Shown here one piece after another: positions 24,294-33,184 of a stretch of DNA of 59,107 nucleotides. The first letter of the stretch is position 1. Each line of letters begins with the position of its first letter. This DNA comes from Rugosimonospora acidiphila (GTDB lineage: Bacteria > Actinomycetota > Actinomycetes > Mycobacteriales > Micromonosporaceae), in NCBI RefSeq assembly GCF_039543385.1, contig NZ_BAABJQ010000043.1, positions 1 through 59,107 on the forward strand, in the 5' to 3' direction. The notes under the pieces are model-generated. The model was not told the DNA's origin. It was given only the letters and a program-made list of their open reading frames with translations, and ran no database searches. The translations under genes were made by a program, and so were the position numbers.

Positions 24294-25322
24294 ATGCCGA
24301 CCAATGAACGCATCGAGATCGTGCTTCCGGGCGTGGTGGCCCCCGACGGCCTGCTGATCCGCACGTCGCCGGTGCCGGTCCCGGCCGCCGGCCAGGTGGT
24401 GATCCGGATGGAGGCCACCGGGGTGTCCTTCGCCGAACAGCAGATGCGCCGGGGCCGCTACTACGATCAGCCGCCGTTCCCGTTCGTGCCCGGCTACGAC
24501 CTGGTCGGGATCGTTGCGGCCATCGGCGCCGGGACCGACCCCACGCTGCTCGGGCAGCGCGTCGCGGCACTGACCAAGGTGGGCGGCTGGGCCAGCCACG
24601 TGATCGTCGAGGCCGCCGACGTGGTGCCGGTGCCCGCCGGCCCGAGCCCGGCCGAGGCGGAGACCGTCGTGGTCAACGGCATCACCGCCTGGCAGCTGCT
24701 GCACCGGAAGGCCCGGGTCAGGGCCGGTCAGACGATCCTGGTGCACGGCGCCAACGGCGGCGTCGGCTCCACGCTCGCGCAGCTGGCCCGCCTCGCCGGA
24801 GTCCGGGTGATCGGCACCGCCGCCGCCCGCCACCACGACAGGCTGCGCGACCTCGGTGTCACCCCGATCGACTACCGCGGCGACGTGCCCGCCGCCGTGC
24901 GCGAGCTGGTCCCCGGCGGCGTCGACGCGGTCTTCGACCACCTCGGCATGCCCAGCGTGCTCGACTCGTGGCGGCTGCTCGCCCCGGGTGGCACCCTGGT
25001 CTCCTACGGAAGCGCCGCCACCCGCGACGACACCGGCTCCCGGCAGCTGCCGGTGCTCAAGATTCTGGCCCGGGTCTGGGCGTGGAACGCACTGCCCAAC
25101 GGACGGCGCGCCTACTTCTACAACATCTGGGCCGGCCGCGTCCCTGCCAGGCGGCGCTTCCGCGCCCGGCTGCGGCACGACCTCACCCAGGTCCTGACCG
25201 CGATGGCCGAGGGGCACCTCACCGCCCAGATCGCGGCCCAGTTCCCGCTCGATCGCGCCGCCGACGCGCTACGCGCGGCCGAGTCCGGAACCGTCACCGG
25301 CAAAGTCGTCCTCACCGCCTGA
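24294..25322 (+). CDS. Medium-chain zinc-free alcohol dehydrogenase/quinone oxidoreductase family protein
   Basis: A 342-residue MDR-superfamily enzyme. The GroES-like domain contains ATGVSFAEQQMRRGRYYDQP and PFVPGYDLVGIV; the NADPH-binding Rossmann fold opens with ILVHGANGGVGSTLAQLARL. Zinc ligands of alcohol dehydrogenases are absent, matching QOR-like reductases that reduce quinones or enones. It diverges from the TetR gene and probably responds to an electrophile or xenobiotic sensed by that repressor. AATGGAGGTCGGGCC gives a ribosome binding site ahead of the ATG. Confidence 0.87.
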   Translation: MPTNERIEIVLPGVVAPDGLLIRTSPVPVPAAGQVVIRMEATGVSFAEQQMRRGRYYDQPPFPFVPGYDLVGIVAAIGAGTDPTLLGQRVAALTKVGGWASHVIVEAADVVPVPAGPSPAEAETVVVNGITAWQLLHRKARVRAGQTILVHGANGGVGSTLAQLARLAGVRVIGTAAARHHDRLRDLGVTPIDYRGDVPAAVRELVPGGVDAVFDHLGMPSVLDSWRLLAPGGTLVSYGSAATRDDTGSRQLPVLKILARVWAWNALPNGRRAYFYNIWAGRVPARRRFRARLRHDLTQVLTAMAEGHLTAQIAAQFPLDRAADALRAAESGTVTGKVVLTA

Positions 25323-25350
25323 CCACGCGGCGGGTGCGACCGCGACGGGA

Positions 25351-25387
25351 GGGGCCCCCGCCCGGCGTACCGCCGGACAGGGGCCCC
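25351..25387. terminator. Bidirectional terminator between oxidoreductase and phosphoesterase genes
   Basis: Outer stem GGGGCCCC (25351-25358 with 25380-25387) and inner stem CCGGCG/CGCCGG around the loop TAC, with a small symmetric bulge. The flanking genes converge. Confidence 0.65.
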
Positions 25388-25407
25388 GTGCCGCTGTGAG
25401 CCTACGA

Positions 25408-28158
25408 TCAGCCGTCGGAGTCCGACGACGGGATGAAGGCGCCCGGCACCTGGTTCGGTGCGTAAATCTTGGACTCACCCGGGTAAGGCGTGGTCCACCC
25501 GTGCGTGTCGTACCACGTGTAGTGGTTCATCTGCGCGGGGTTCGCGTAGTCCGGAACCGCGTTCGGCCCGGTCAGGCGCTGCTGCGACTTCCACTGCTGC
25601 CACTGCGTCTCGACCTGCTTCGCCGCCGCGGGCACCACCGTGGAGGGCTGAGCGGCCGCGTCCGCCGCCGGGACGTTGTCCCAGCCGCAGCTCGGCTCGG
25701 TCGCGTAGCCCAGGGTCAGCGAGGTCTTGTTCGGCACCGCGGTGAACGGCGTGAAGTTGGGCTTGTTGGTGAACGCCGTCGTCATCGGGGTGGCGGCGCT
25801 GTCCTCCTGGTTCATCGGGTGGATGCCCAGGATCTGCTCGATGGTGCGGACCATCGTGACCTGCGAGTAGTAGCTGTCGTCCACCGCGCCACGCTGGGCG
25901 TAGGGGCTGATGACCTGGATCGGGGCGCGGTGGCCGTCGACGTGGTCCTGGCCGGCCTGGCTGTCGTCCTCGACGACGAAGATCGCCGAGTCCTTCCAGT
26001 ACTTGCTGTGCGAGATCGTGTCGACGATCTTGCCGACCGCCAGGTCGTTGTCGGCGACCTGGGCGGCCGAGTTGAGCGGGCCACCGGTGTGGTCGCTGGA
26101 CAGCCAGAACATGTTCAGGTTGGCCGGACCGTTCTTCTCGAAGTCCTGCTTCCAGATCTCGTACCGGTACATGTCCGGGATGCTGGTGTCGAACTTCGGG
26201 TACGCGTGGTCCGTGACGTCGTTCAGCGACGGGATCGGCGAGGACGTGACCTGGTCGATCGTGGTCGGCGCCCCGGTCGCCTCCATGCTCTGGGCGTCGC
26301 AGTAGAACGTGCCCCAGTTGTTGCCCGAGGGGTACGACTCGAACTGGTTGAACTCACCGTAGTCACGCACGGTGTCGCCGACGGCCTGGGCACCGCTCCA
26401 GATGAACCCGGAGCGCTGGTGGCCCAGCGCGTCGTCCTCGGTGTCGTAGCTGCGCAGGTACTCGCCGGCGGACGACTCGGTGTACTCCGGGTTGTCGGCC
26501 TGCATCAGCCAGTTGTGGCCCTCGGCGGAGTTCGTCGGCGGGTCGTAGAAGTTGTCGTACAGGCCGAACTGCTCGGCCAGCGCGTGCTGGTTCGGCGTCA
26601 CGTTCTCACCGAACTGGGTCAGCGACGGGTCGCCGTTGCCCTGCGGCATGTCACCGAACACCTGGTCGTAGGTGCGGTTCTCCTTGACCAGCAGGAACAC
26701 GTGCTTGATGGTCGACGGGTCACCGATCTTCGCTGGGACCGCCACCGCCTTGGCCTTCTTACCCTTGGCCAACTGCACCGAGTTGTTGGTCCAGCCGTTG
26801 TACTGGAACACCTTGTCGGTGTCCTTGGCGGTGTCGTGGTCGCTGGGCAGCTTGAACCGGGTCAGGCTGCTCGTGGTGTCGTGCGTGTTGTGCCCGTTGC
26901 TGTCGGGACGCGCGGCGTCGATACCACGGGTGTTGCCAACCACGATCTGGCCGCCCACCTGGTCGACCGAGGCCGGGAAGTAGTCCGTCGGCAGCAGACC
27001 GACGTACTTGACCGGGTTCTTCGCGTTGCTGTACTTGTACACCGCGACCGCGTTGGCCCGACCGAGGGTCACCAGCAGGTGGCCGTCGTTGGTCAGGGTG
27101 ATGCCGTCCGGCTCGTACCCGACGCTGGCCTCATCCCACGGCCGGGTCGTGATCGTCTGGACGACCTTGTCCTTGCCGGTGTCGATGAGCGAAACGGTGT
27201 CGCTGGCGGTGTTGGTGACGAACAGCGTCCCGTTCTTTGCGTACAGGTCGGTCGGGTGCAGACCGACGTTGATGCTCTTCACCACGGCGGTCGGGTGCGC
27301 CAGGTCGATCACGCTGACCGTGCCGGTGGTGGTGGCGCCGGTGTTCGGGTCGGCCGGCACCTGCGTCCCGTAGGAGTTGATGGTGGTGTCACCGGCGGTC
27401 GCCGTGCGTCCACCCTCGTTGCTCACGTACAGCTTGTTGCCCACCCGCAGGATGCCGCGCGGCGCGTTGCCCACCGCCCAGCTCTGCCCGAGGGTGCCGG
27501 TGGCCGCGTCGATGGCCTGGATCCGGTTCTGGCCGTTGACCGCGGCGTACACGGTCGCGCCGTTGGTCGAGAACACGGCCTGGGCCGGCAGCGCGTGCTT
27601 CGCGCCGTCTGCCGGGATGGTGACGGTGGTCGGGGCGCTCACCGAACCGTCGGCGTTGACCGGGAACCGGGAGTACCCGTCGGTTCGCGGCACCCACAGC
27701 GACTTCCCGTCCGGGGAGTATGTCGGCCCCTGCTGGCCCACGTCGCCGCCGCTGATCTTCAGGTTGGCGGTGGCGCCGCTGCCGATGAGCTGCTGGACCT
27801 TCCAGTTCTTCAGGTCGACGATGGTCAGCGCGATGCCGCCATCGGTGGTCAGCGCGGCGAGGTGAGTGCCGTCCGGGCTGATCGTGTCGGCCTCGATCTT
27901 GCCGCCGTTGATGACCAGCCGGTCACCGATCGGCTTGATGATCTGGTCGTCGGACAGGACCAGGCCCTGCCGGGTGTTCTGGCCGGCCTGGTCGTTGCCG
28001 AGGCCACGCGTCGAGGCGAAGGCCGCGCCGGAGCCGAGTCCGACGAGCGCCAGGGTGGCGGCGCCGACCACCACCAGGCGGACCCGCCGGTTCGCCAGGC
28101 CGGGAAGACTCAGGTTGAGACTCCGGCCGCGCCCGCGTCGTTTGCGCGCTACTTGCAT
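25408..28158 (-). CDS. YncE-type beta-propeller fused to PF04185-like phosphoesterase, exported
   Basis: A 916-residue protein. A basic N-terminus and one hydrophobic helix (residues about 26-48) act as signal or anchor. A YncE/YVTN beta-propeller follows (about 60-440; for example TGTVSVIDLAHPTAVVKSIN). The C-terminal half is a phosphoesterase: KHVFLLVKENRTYDQVFGDM carries the ENR signature and VVEDDSQAGQDHVDGHRAP is the second metal-site motif. This architecture is annotated elsewhere as bifunctional YncE/alkaline phosphatase-like; the substrate is unknown. It starts two bases after the ABC-2 permease stop, so it is probably co-translated with the transporter. The fusion suggests a wall-bound phosphohydrolase. 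Confidence 0.83.
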   Translation of the reverse strand: MQVARKRRGRGRSLNLSLPGLANRRVRLVVVGAATLALVGLGSGAAFASTRGLGNDQAGQNTRQGLVLSDDQIIKPIGDRLVINGGKIEADTISPDGTHLAALTTDGGIALTIVDLKNWKVQQLIGSGATANLKISGGDVGQQGPTYSPDGKSLWVPRTDGYSRFPVNADGSVSAPTTVTIPADGAKHALPAQAVFSTNGATVYAAVNGQNRIQAIDAATGTLGQSWAVGNAPRGILRVGNKLYVSNEGGRTATAGDTTINSYGTQVPADPNTGATTTGTVSVIDLAHPTAVVKSINVGLHPTDLYAKNGTLFVTNTASDTVSLIDTGKDKVVQTITTRPWDEASVGYEPDGITLTNDGHLLVTLGRANAVAVYKYSNAKNPVKYVGLLPTDYFPASVDQVGGQIVVGNTRGIDAARPDSNGHNTHDTTSSLTRFKLPSDHDTAKDTDKVFQYNGWTNNSVQLAKGKKAKAVAVPAKIGDPSTIKHVFLLVKENRTYDQVFGDMPQGNGDPSLTQFGENVTPNQHALAEQFGLYDNFYDPPTNSAEGHNWLMQADNPEYTESSAGEYLRSYDTEDDALGHQRSGFIWSGAQAVGDTVRDYGEFNQFESYPSGNNWGTFYCDAQSMEATGAPTTIDQVTSSPIPSLNDVTDHAYPKFDTSIPDMYRYEIWKQDFEKNGPANLNMFWLSSDHTGGPLNSAAQVADNDLAVGKIVDTISHSKYWKDSAIFVVEDDSQAGQDHVDGHRAPIQVISPYAQRGAVDDSYYSQVTMVRTIEQILGIHPMNQEDSAATPMTTAFTNKPNFTPFTAVPNKTSLTLGYATEPSCGWDNVPAADAAAQPSTVVPAAAKQVETQWQQWKSQQRLTGPNAVPDYANPAQMNHYTWYDTHGWTTPYPGESKIYAPNQVPGAFIPSSDSDG

Positions 28159-28160
28159 CC

Positions 28161-29516
28161 CTATCCCTTCGTTGCGGTGAGCAGATCGACGTTCCCGTCG
28201 AGCTGCCAGAGCGGGTTGGGCGCGTCCCCGGTAGGGGTGTGCACCACGAAGTACCCGTTCACTTGCGTCGGTCCGTCGCCGTCCGCGACGTACCGACCGT
28301 CGGGGGTGACGTCGAGTTGGTAGATGGCCTGCCCCACGGCATCGACACCGGGCAGGTGCCAACTGACCACGCAACGCCAGCCGTTGCCCGCGCCGGTGTT
28401 CTCCTCCAGGCCGCCGCCCTTGTCACAGCTCGCCGAGCTGCGCAGCTGTGCCTCGGTGACGGCGGGGCGGTGCAGTTGCTCGGTCTGCACCACGTACAGG
28501 TGGCCGTACACGGTCGCGAGTGAGCGTTCGAGCTTGCCCTGGTCGATTCCCGAGCCGCGGGCCGGAGATGCCGCCACCGCGAGGCCCCCGATCGTGAGCG
28601 CGAGCAGTGCGGCCAGCGGCAGGACGCCGGCGGTGAGCATGCGGCGCCCGGAACCGTCGTAGGTGGCGCTGGTGAAGTCGCGCCGCAGGAACAGCCAGTA
28701 CGCCAGCCCGGTCGCGACGACCGCCCACAGCAGGCTCACCACGATGCTCACCAGCAGCGGGCCGAGTTGCATGGGACCGGTGAACAGGCCGCGCCAGGCG
28801 ATGAAGCCGTAGCCGGGCAGGGCGAGGCGTACGGCGACCGGCAGCGGCAGCATCTGGGCGACCTGCATGGCGAGCGCGACGACCGCCGGCAGCAGCAGCC
28901 CCATCGGGGAGCGCCCCAACGTGACCGACCCGAGCAGGCCGATCGCCGCCAGCGCCAGCGTCGGGGCCAGCGCGCAGACCCACGCCAGCAGCACCTTGCC
29001 GGCCGCGTCGCCCGGGGCGAGCAGGTGCCCGTCCAGGCCGACCAGCGACCGGTTGCCGACCACGAGTACCCCGGCGATGGCGCTGGAGCAGGCCAGCCCG
29101 GCCACCATCAGCAGGATCACCGTGAGGCTGGACAGGGACTTGGCCAGGAAGATCCGTCGTGGCGAGCGGATCGCGACCAGCAGGTGGCGCCAGGTGCCGA
29201 GCCGGTCCTCGGCGGCGAACACGTCGCCGGCCACCACCGAGACCAGCAGCGGCAGCGCCCAGGTGCCGGCGAAGGTGAGAATCACCAGCGATCCGGACCA
29301 GCCGGTGGCGTTCATCCACCGGCCGAACACGGTGTCGGAGGGCAGCGAACTCTGCTGGCTGACGGCGGCCACGAAGACCGCCGGGACGACCCAGGAGGCG
29401 AGGATCAGCAGCCGCACCCGCCACTGGGAGAGCAGCTTGACCAGTTCGAAGCGGTAGCCGCGGCTTACCGGTACGCGGTGGACCGCGGCGGCCGGGGCGG
29501 CGATCGTGGCGGTCAT
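28161..29516 (-). CDS. ABC-2 type transporter permease with large extracytoplasmic C-terminal domain
   Basis: A 451-residue membrane protein. Helices are seen at, for example, LLILASWVVPAVFVAAVS, LVILTFAGTWALPLLVSVVA, VILLMVAGLACSSAIAGVLV, LLLPAVVALAMQVAQMLPLP and LLVSIVVSLLWAVVATGLAY. After the last helix (VLPLAALLALTIGGLAVAAS) about 120 residues remain, with two cysteines (SSASCDKGGG and NGWRCVVSWH), probably outside the cell. Such a tail is unusual for ABC-2 permeases. The start overlaps the ATPase stop as ATGA. Together with the ATPase it forms an exporter; the co-encoded phosphoesterase hints at a phosphorylated or wall-related substrate (inference). Confidence 0.83.
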   Translation of the reverse strand: MTATIAAPAAAVHRVPVSRGYRFELVKLLSQWRVRLLILASWVVPAVFVAAVSQQSSLPSDTVFGRWMNATGWSGSLVILTFAGTWALPLLVSVVAGDVFAAEDRLGTWRHLLVAIRSPRRIFLAKSLSSLTVILLMVAGLACSSAIAGVLVVGNRSLVGLDGHLLAPGDAAGKVLLAWVCALAPTLALAAIGLLGSVTLGRSPMGLLLPAVVALAMQVAQMLPLPVAVRLALPGYGFIAWRGLFTGPMQLGPLLVSIVVSLLWAVVATGLAYWLFLRRDFTSATYDGSGRRMLTAGVLPLAALLALTIGGLAVAASPARGSGIDQGKLERSLATVYGHLYVVQTEQLHRPAVTEAQLRSSASCDKGGGLEENTGAGNGWRCVVSWHLPGVDAVGQAIYQLDVTPDGRYVADGDGPTQVNGYFVVHTPTGDAPNPLWQLDGNVDLLTATKG

Positions 29517-30460
29517 CCGTTGTCCTTCTGCTGCTCGGTGAGGGCCAGGAACGCCGCCTCCAGCGGCGAGATCACGAGGGAGAGTTCGCGCACCGCGACC
29601 CCGGCGTTCACCAGCCGCGCCACCAGTTCGTCCAGGGCTTCCACGGCCGCGCGCACCACCAGCGCCTCGCCGGTCGCGCGGTGGCCGGCGGCGGGTTCGT
29701 CGACCAGCCGCAGCCCGGAAATGTCGAGGGCGAGTTCGCGGGCGGTGCCCGCGTCGGTGGTGACCAGCCGGTAGTCGAGTTCGCCGCTTTCCGCGCTCAG
29801 CTTGTCCACCGGGCCGGAGAAGACCACCCGGCCGGTGTTGAGGATGCTGACCTCGGAGCACAGCGCCTCGATGTCATCCATGCGGTGGCTGGAAATCACC
29901 ACGGCGGTCCCCCCAGAGGCCAGCCGGGTCAGGACGCGGTGCACGTGCTTCTTGCTGGCCGGGTCCAGACCGTTGGTCGGCTCGTCCAGCACCAGCAGCC
30001 GAGGCATGGTCAGCAGCGCGGCGGCGAGTCCCAGCCGCTGGCGCATGCCGAGGGAGAAGCCGCGGACCCGGTCGTCGGCGACATCGGTCAGCCCGACCTG
30101 GTCAAGCACCTCGTCGATGCCTGCCGTACGGGCGTCGCGGCCGCGAAGGGCGGCGAGTGCGGCAAGGTTACGCCGGGCGGTGAGCGAGGGGTACAACCCC
30201 GGCCCGTCCACGAAACCGGCGACACCGTCGGGGGCGGCGAGCGCGCGCCCGACCGGACGATCAAGGATTTCCAGGGTTCCGCTGTCGGCGACGGCCAGGC
30301 CGAGCATCAGGCCGAGCAGCGTGGTTTTGCCTGCGCCATTGGGGCCGACCAGGCCGTGGATCCGTCCCGGCGCCACGTCCAGATCGATGCCGTCGAGTGC
30401 GACGACGTCACCGAAGCATTTGGTGATGTCCCTGGCGCGGACTGCGAGGCTGGTATTCAT
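29513..30460 (-). CDS. ABC transporter ATP-binding protein (ABC-2 exporter type)
   Basis: A 315-residue ATPase. Walker A is GPNGAGKTT near residue 39, the signature is GFSLGMRQRLGLAAALL, Walker B is LLVLDEPTNGLD, and the switch His lies in VVISSHRMDDIEAL. The C-terminal 85 residues are the accessory region typical of drug/bacitracin-type exporters. The start at 30460 has GGAAGGAAT upstream. It is the first gene of a three-gene operon with the ABC-2 permease and the YncE-phosphoesterase. Confidence 0.9.
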   Translation of the reverse strand: MNTSLAVRARDITKCFGDVVALDGIDLDVAPGRIHGLVGPNGAGKTTLLGLMLGLAVADSGTLEILDRPVGRALAAPDGVAGFVDGPGLYPSLTARRNLAALAALRGRDARTAGIDEVLDQVGLTDVADDRVRGFSLGMRQRLGLAAALLTMPRLLVLDEPTNGLDPASKKHVHRVLTRLASGGTAVVISSHRMDDIEALCSEVSILNTGRVVFSGPVDKLSAESGELDYRLVTTDAGTARELALDISGLRLVDEPAAGHRATGEALVVRAAVEALDELVARLVNAGVAVRELSLVISPLEAAFLALTEQQKDNG

Positions 30461-30682
30461 GCATTCCTTCCTGCCTCTTTTTGACCAAATATTGAGGAAG
30501 GTAGGCCCGGCGAATTGCGCAAGCGGGGCAGCAAGTTGAACACGCAAGGAACGGGAATCGACCGGGCAATTCGCCCGAGCGGAGAACCCTACAACGCGTC
30601 GGGTGAAGCCGCAGGTGAGAGCGGTCGCGGGCGCGATCGCGCCGTCGAGACAGTGAGAGACGTCATGGTGCCCGCGGCGACG

Positions 30683-30732
30683 GGTGGCGGCGCCCGACAG
30701 GTGGCGGCGCCCGACAGGTGGCGGCGCATGAC
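30683..30732. repeat. 17-bp intergenic tandem repeat, about 2.9 copies
   Basis: Two exact copies of GGTGGCGGCGCCCGACA (30683-30699, 30700-30716) and a third, slightly diverged (30717-30732). Confidence 0.9.
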
Positions 30733-30885
30733 GAAACGCCAGCGCCGACGAGGTGAGCCGGAGTTCGGCCTGCTCACGCTCGTCGACGCCGGCGAAGGCG
30801 ACGGTGCACGCGCGTCAGCCGCTCGCGTCGCGGCGGGCAGCGGCGGGTGAACCTATGATCTGGCCTGGTCGGACGGGACGGCGAG

Positions 30886-30910
30886 GGGTCCGACCCGCGG
30901 GGTCGGACCC
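30886..30910. terminator. Terminator of the debranching-enzyme gene
   Basis: A perfect 11-bp stem GGGTCCGACCC/GGGTCGGACCC with a three-base loop GCG, eight bases beyond the stop at 30918 on the minus strand. Confidence 0.8.
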
Positions 30911-30917
30911 GTGCCGC

Positions 30918-33062
30918 CTACCGGTGGGACGGTGAACCGGTGCCGATGGCCGTCGAGCGCCCGGCCGTCGGCTGCGACGGGATCGGCGGGTGCGCCGCGA
31001 CCGCCGGCTCGACCACCCGGATGGAGTCGGGCAGGCCGGTGACGTCGATGCGCCCATCGGCGTCCAACGCCACCTCCACCGGCCGCCCGGCCACGCGCAG
31101 CCCGCCGGCCCGGATGGCGCCGAGCGGGGCGCCGGCGATCGGGCGCACGCGCAGCTCGCCGGCGGGCACGTCGGCCTCCAGGCCGAGCGCCGCCTGCAGG
31201 ATCGCCACGCTGGCCGCCGCGGACCAGGCCTGCGGGTGGCAGGCCGCGGGGTACGGTACCGGCCGGCCGACCTTCGCGCGGTCGTCCCCGCCGTACAGCT
31301 CGGGCAGCCGGTAGCCGAACCCCTCGGCGGCGGCGAGCACGCCCTCGACCAGCTCGGCGGCCTCGACGCCGAACCCGGCGCGGGCCAGCCCGGCCACGGC
31401 GATCGCGGTGTCGTGCGGCCACACCGAGCCGCAGTGGTAGGACAGCGGGCTGAACCCGCCGTCGCCCGCGGACATGGTGCGCAGGCCGAAGCCGCTGGAC
31501 ATGGCCGGCGAGCCCAGCGCGGCGGCCACCTCGGCGGACTCCGCGTCGTTCAACAGACCGGTGCCGAGCAGGTGACCGATGTTGCTGGTCAACGAGTCGA
31601 CCGGCCGGCCGTCGCGGTCCAGCGCCAGGGCCGGGTAGCGCCCATCCGGGCCGTCCACCCAGAACCGCTCGCGGAACCGCAGCGCCATCGCGTCCGCGTA
31701 GTCCAACCAGCGCCGCGCCCCGGGCTGCCCGAACGCGGTCAGCAGGGCGGCGGCGTTCACCGCCGCCTGGTAGGCGTAGCCCTGCACCTCACACAGCGCG
31801 ATCGGCCCCGAGGCGATCCGCCCGTCGCGGAAGCGCACCGAGTCGCCGGAGTCCTTCCAGCCCTGGTTGGCCAGCCCGCGGCCGGACAGGTCGAGGTACT
31901 CGATGAACCCGTCGCCGTTCGGGTCGGCGTGCTCGGCCAGCCAGCCCAGGGCCGCTCGCAGGTTGGGCAGCAGCGCCGCCACCTCGGCCTCGGGCATCCC
32001 CCAGCGCCACGCGTCGTGCAGCAGGCTGATCCACAGCGGGGTGGCGTCGATCGTGCCGTAGTAGACCGCCGGCGCCGCGTCGGCGTGGACGGCGAACAGG
32101 CCGCCGTACCGCAGCTCGTGCATGATCTTGCCGGGCGCCTCGCCGGAGGCCGGGTCGGTGCGCTCCCCCTGGCGGCGGGCCAGCGTGCGCAGCGTGCCGG
32201 CGGCCAGCCCGGTGCCGGTCGGCAGCAGCATCCGGGCGGCCCAGATGCTGTCCCGGCCGAACAGCGTCAGAAACCACGGCACGCCGCCGCCGAGGAAGGT
32301 GTCCGCGCGCGCGGCGGGTTCGGCCAGGCGCAGCGCGGCCAGATCGTCCAGCGACCGGCGCAGCAGCCTGACCAGGCGCCGGTCGTCGGCGACCAGCTCG
32401 GGCCGGCTCCACTCGACCGGTTCGTGGGCAGCGGTCACCGCGGCCGCCGTGGTGACCACCCGTACCCGCCACCGCAGCGTCACGGTCTGACCCGGCGGCA
32501 CCTCGATCGTCCACGTGAGACTGGCGGGCGCCGGCTCGACGAGGGCGCCCTCGCCGCCGACGTGTACCGACGTGGCCTCGGTCGACCAGACCAGTTCGCC
32601 GCCGGCGTGCCGGGCGGGTCGCGGCGTGGTGGTGCCGCCGTGCTTGACCACGTCCATCGGGGCGAGGTCACAGCCCAGCTCGACGGTCACCGTCGCGAGC
32701 ACCGGGTCGTCTGCGCTGGACGAGACGCGGATCTCCTCGGTCAGCCCGTCGGCGGCCGCCTCGCGCAGCCGGTCGATCCGCACCGTCGGGTCGGGCCCGT
32801 CGTTGCCGAGCCGGCGCGCCAGCGAGACGAACCGGGCGGCGTGCACTCCCTCCAGCGAGTGCATCACCGGCTCCGGCTCATCGCCGTCCACCCGCAGCAC
32901 CGCCTCAGACAGCGCGCGGCAGTCGGCGTAGAAGACGCCCTGCACGCCCTGGCCGCGGATCTGGCCGTCATGGCCGGACAACGCGCTGACCGGAGCGTGC
33001 ACGGTAGCGGTGAGGTCGTGGAGCAGCGGCTGCAACTGGCGTACCTGCGAAATGGTGGTCAA
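30918..33062 (-). CDS. Glycogen-debranching-type amylo-1,6-glucosidase family protein
   Basis: A 714-residue protein. Residues 1-260 match the N-terminal glycogen-debranching domain (GQGVQGVFYADCRALSEAVL, then TLRWRVRVV). The C-terminal (alpha/alpha)6 domain starts near residue 270 (GGGVPWFLTLFGRDSIWAAR), continues with HELRYGGLFAVHADAAPAVY and SLTSNIGHLLGTGLL, and has PLSYHCGSVWPHDTAIAVAG with candidate catalytic acids. It is expected to cleave alpha-glycosidic branches. The start is taken as TTG at 33062, seven bases after AAGGA; no ATG suits. It diverges from the LacI gene over a perfect inverted repeat, so it is probably regulated with the maltose-type importer. Confidence 0.83.
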   Translation of the reverse strand: MTTISQVRQLQPLLHDLTATVHAPVSALSGHDGQIRGQGVQGVFYADCRALSEAVLRVDGDEPEPVMHSLEGVHAARFVSLARRLGNDGPDPTVRIDRLREAAADGLTEEIRVSSSADDPVLATVTVELGCDLAPMDVVKHGGTTTPRPARHAGGELVWSTEATSVHVGGEGALVEPAPASLTWTIEVPPGQTVTLRWRVRVVTTAAAVTAAHEPVEWSRPELVADDRRLVRLLRRSLDDLAALRLAEPAARADTFLGGGVPWFLTLFGRDSIWAARMLLPTGTGLAAGTLRTLARRQGERTDPASGEAPGKIMHELRYGGLFAVHADAAPAVYYGTIDATPLWISLLHDAWRWGMPEAEVAALLPNLRAALGWLAEHADPNGDGFIEYLDLSGRGLANQGWKDSGDSVRFRDGRIASGPIALCEVQGYAYQAAVNAAALLTAFGQPGARRWLDYADAMALRFRERFWVDGPDGRYPALALDRDGRPVDSLTSNIGHLLGTGLLNDAESAEVAAALGSPAMSSGFGLRTMSAGDGGFSPLSYHCGSVWPHDTAIAVAGLARAGFGVEAAELVEGVLAAAEGFGYRLPELYGGDDRAKVGRPVPYPAACHPQAWSAAASVAILQAALGLEADVPAGELRVRPIAGAPLGAIRAGGLRVAGRPVEVALDADGRIDVTGLPDSIRVVEPAVAAHPPIPSQPTAGRSTAIGTGSPSHR

Positions 33063-33184
33063 CGCGAGGTCCTTCTCTTGACATGGTGCCCGCGGCGCGG
33101 GAGAGTGCGAGGCAATCCATTTGTTTGAACGATCCAATACTGCCTCATTACTATTGGATCGTTCAACCCCTAGGAAGGCGGAAA
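33063..33184. promoter_or_regulatory. Divergent operator region with perfect 15-bp inverted repeat
   Basis: TTGAACGATCCAATA (33125-33139) and its exact reverse complement (33152-33166) are separated by 12 bases. Each arm contains a LacI-like half-symmetric TTG...CAA core around CG. The centres are 27 bases apart. It is the obvious target of the LacI protein encoded at 33185. Confidence 0.7.

Larger units (their letters stand above)
30461..30917. other. Intergenic region with promoter, 17-bp repeat and terminator
   Basis: The left end is AT-rich (TTTTTGACCAAATATTGAGG) and probably holds the promoter of the ABC operon. The middle carries the 17-bp minisatellite at 30683-30732, and the right end the hairpin at 30886-30910. 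Open frames here have no coding character. Confidence 0.55.

Noticed and set aside
25396..28323. Plus-strand open frame of 975 residues
   Set aside because: Antisense of the YncE-phosphoesterase gene; sequence is Val/Arg/Gly-rich and lacks domains.
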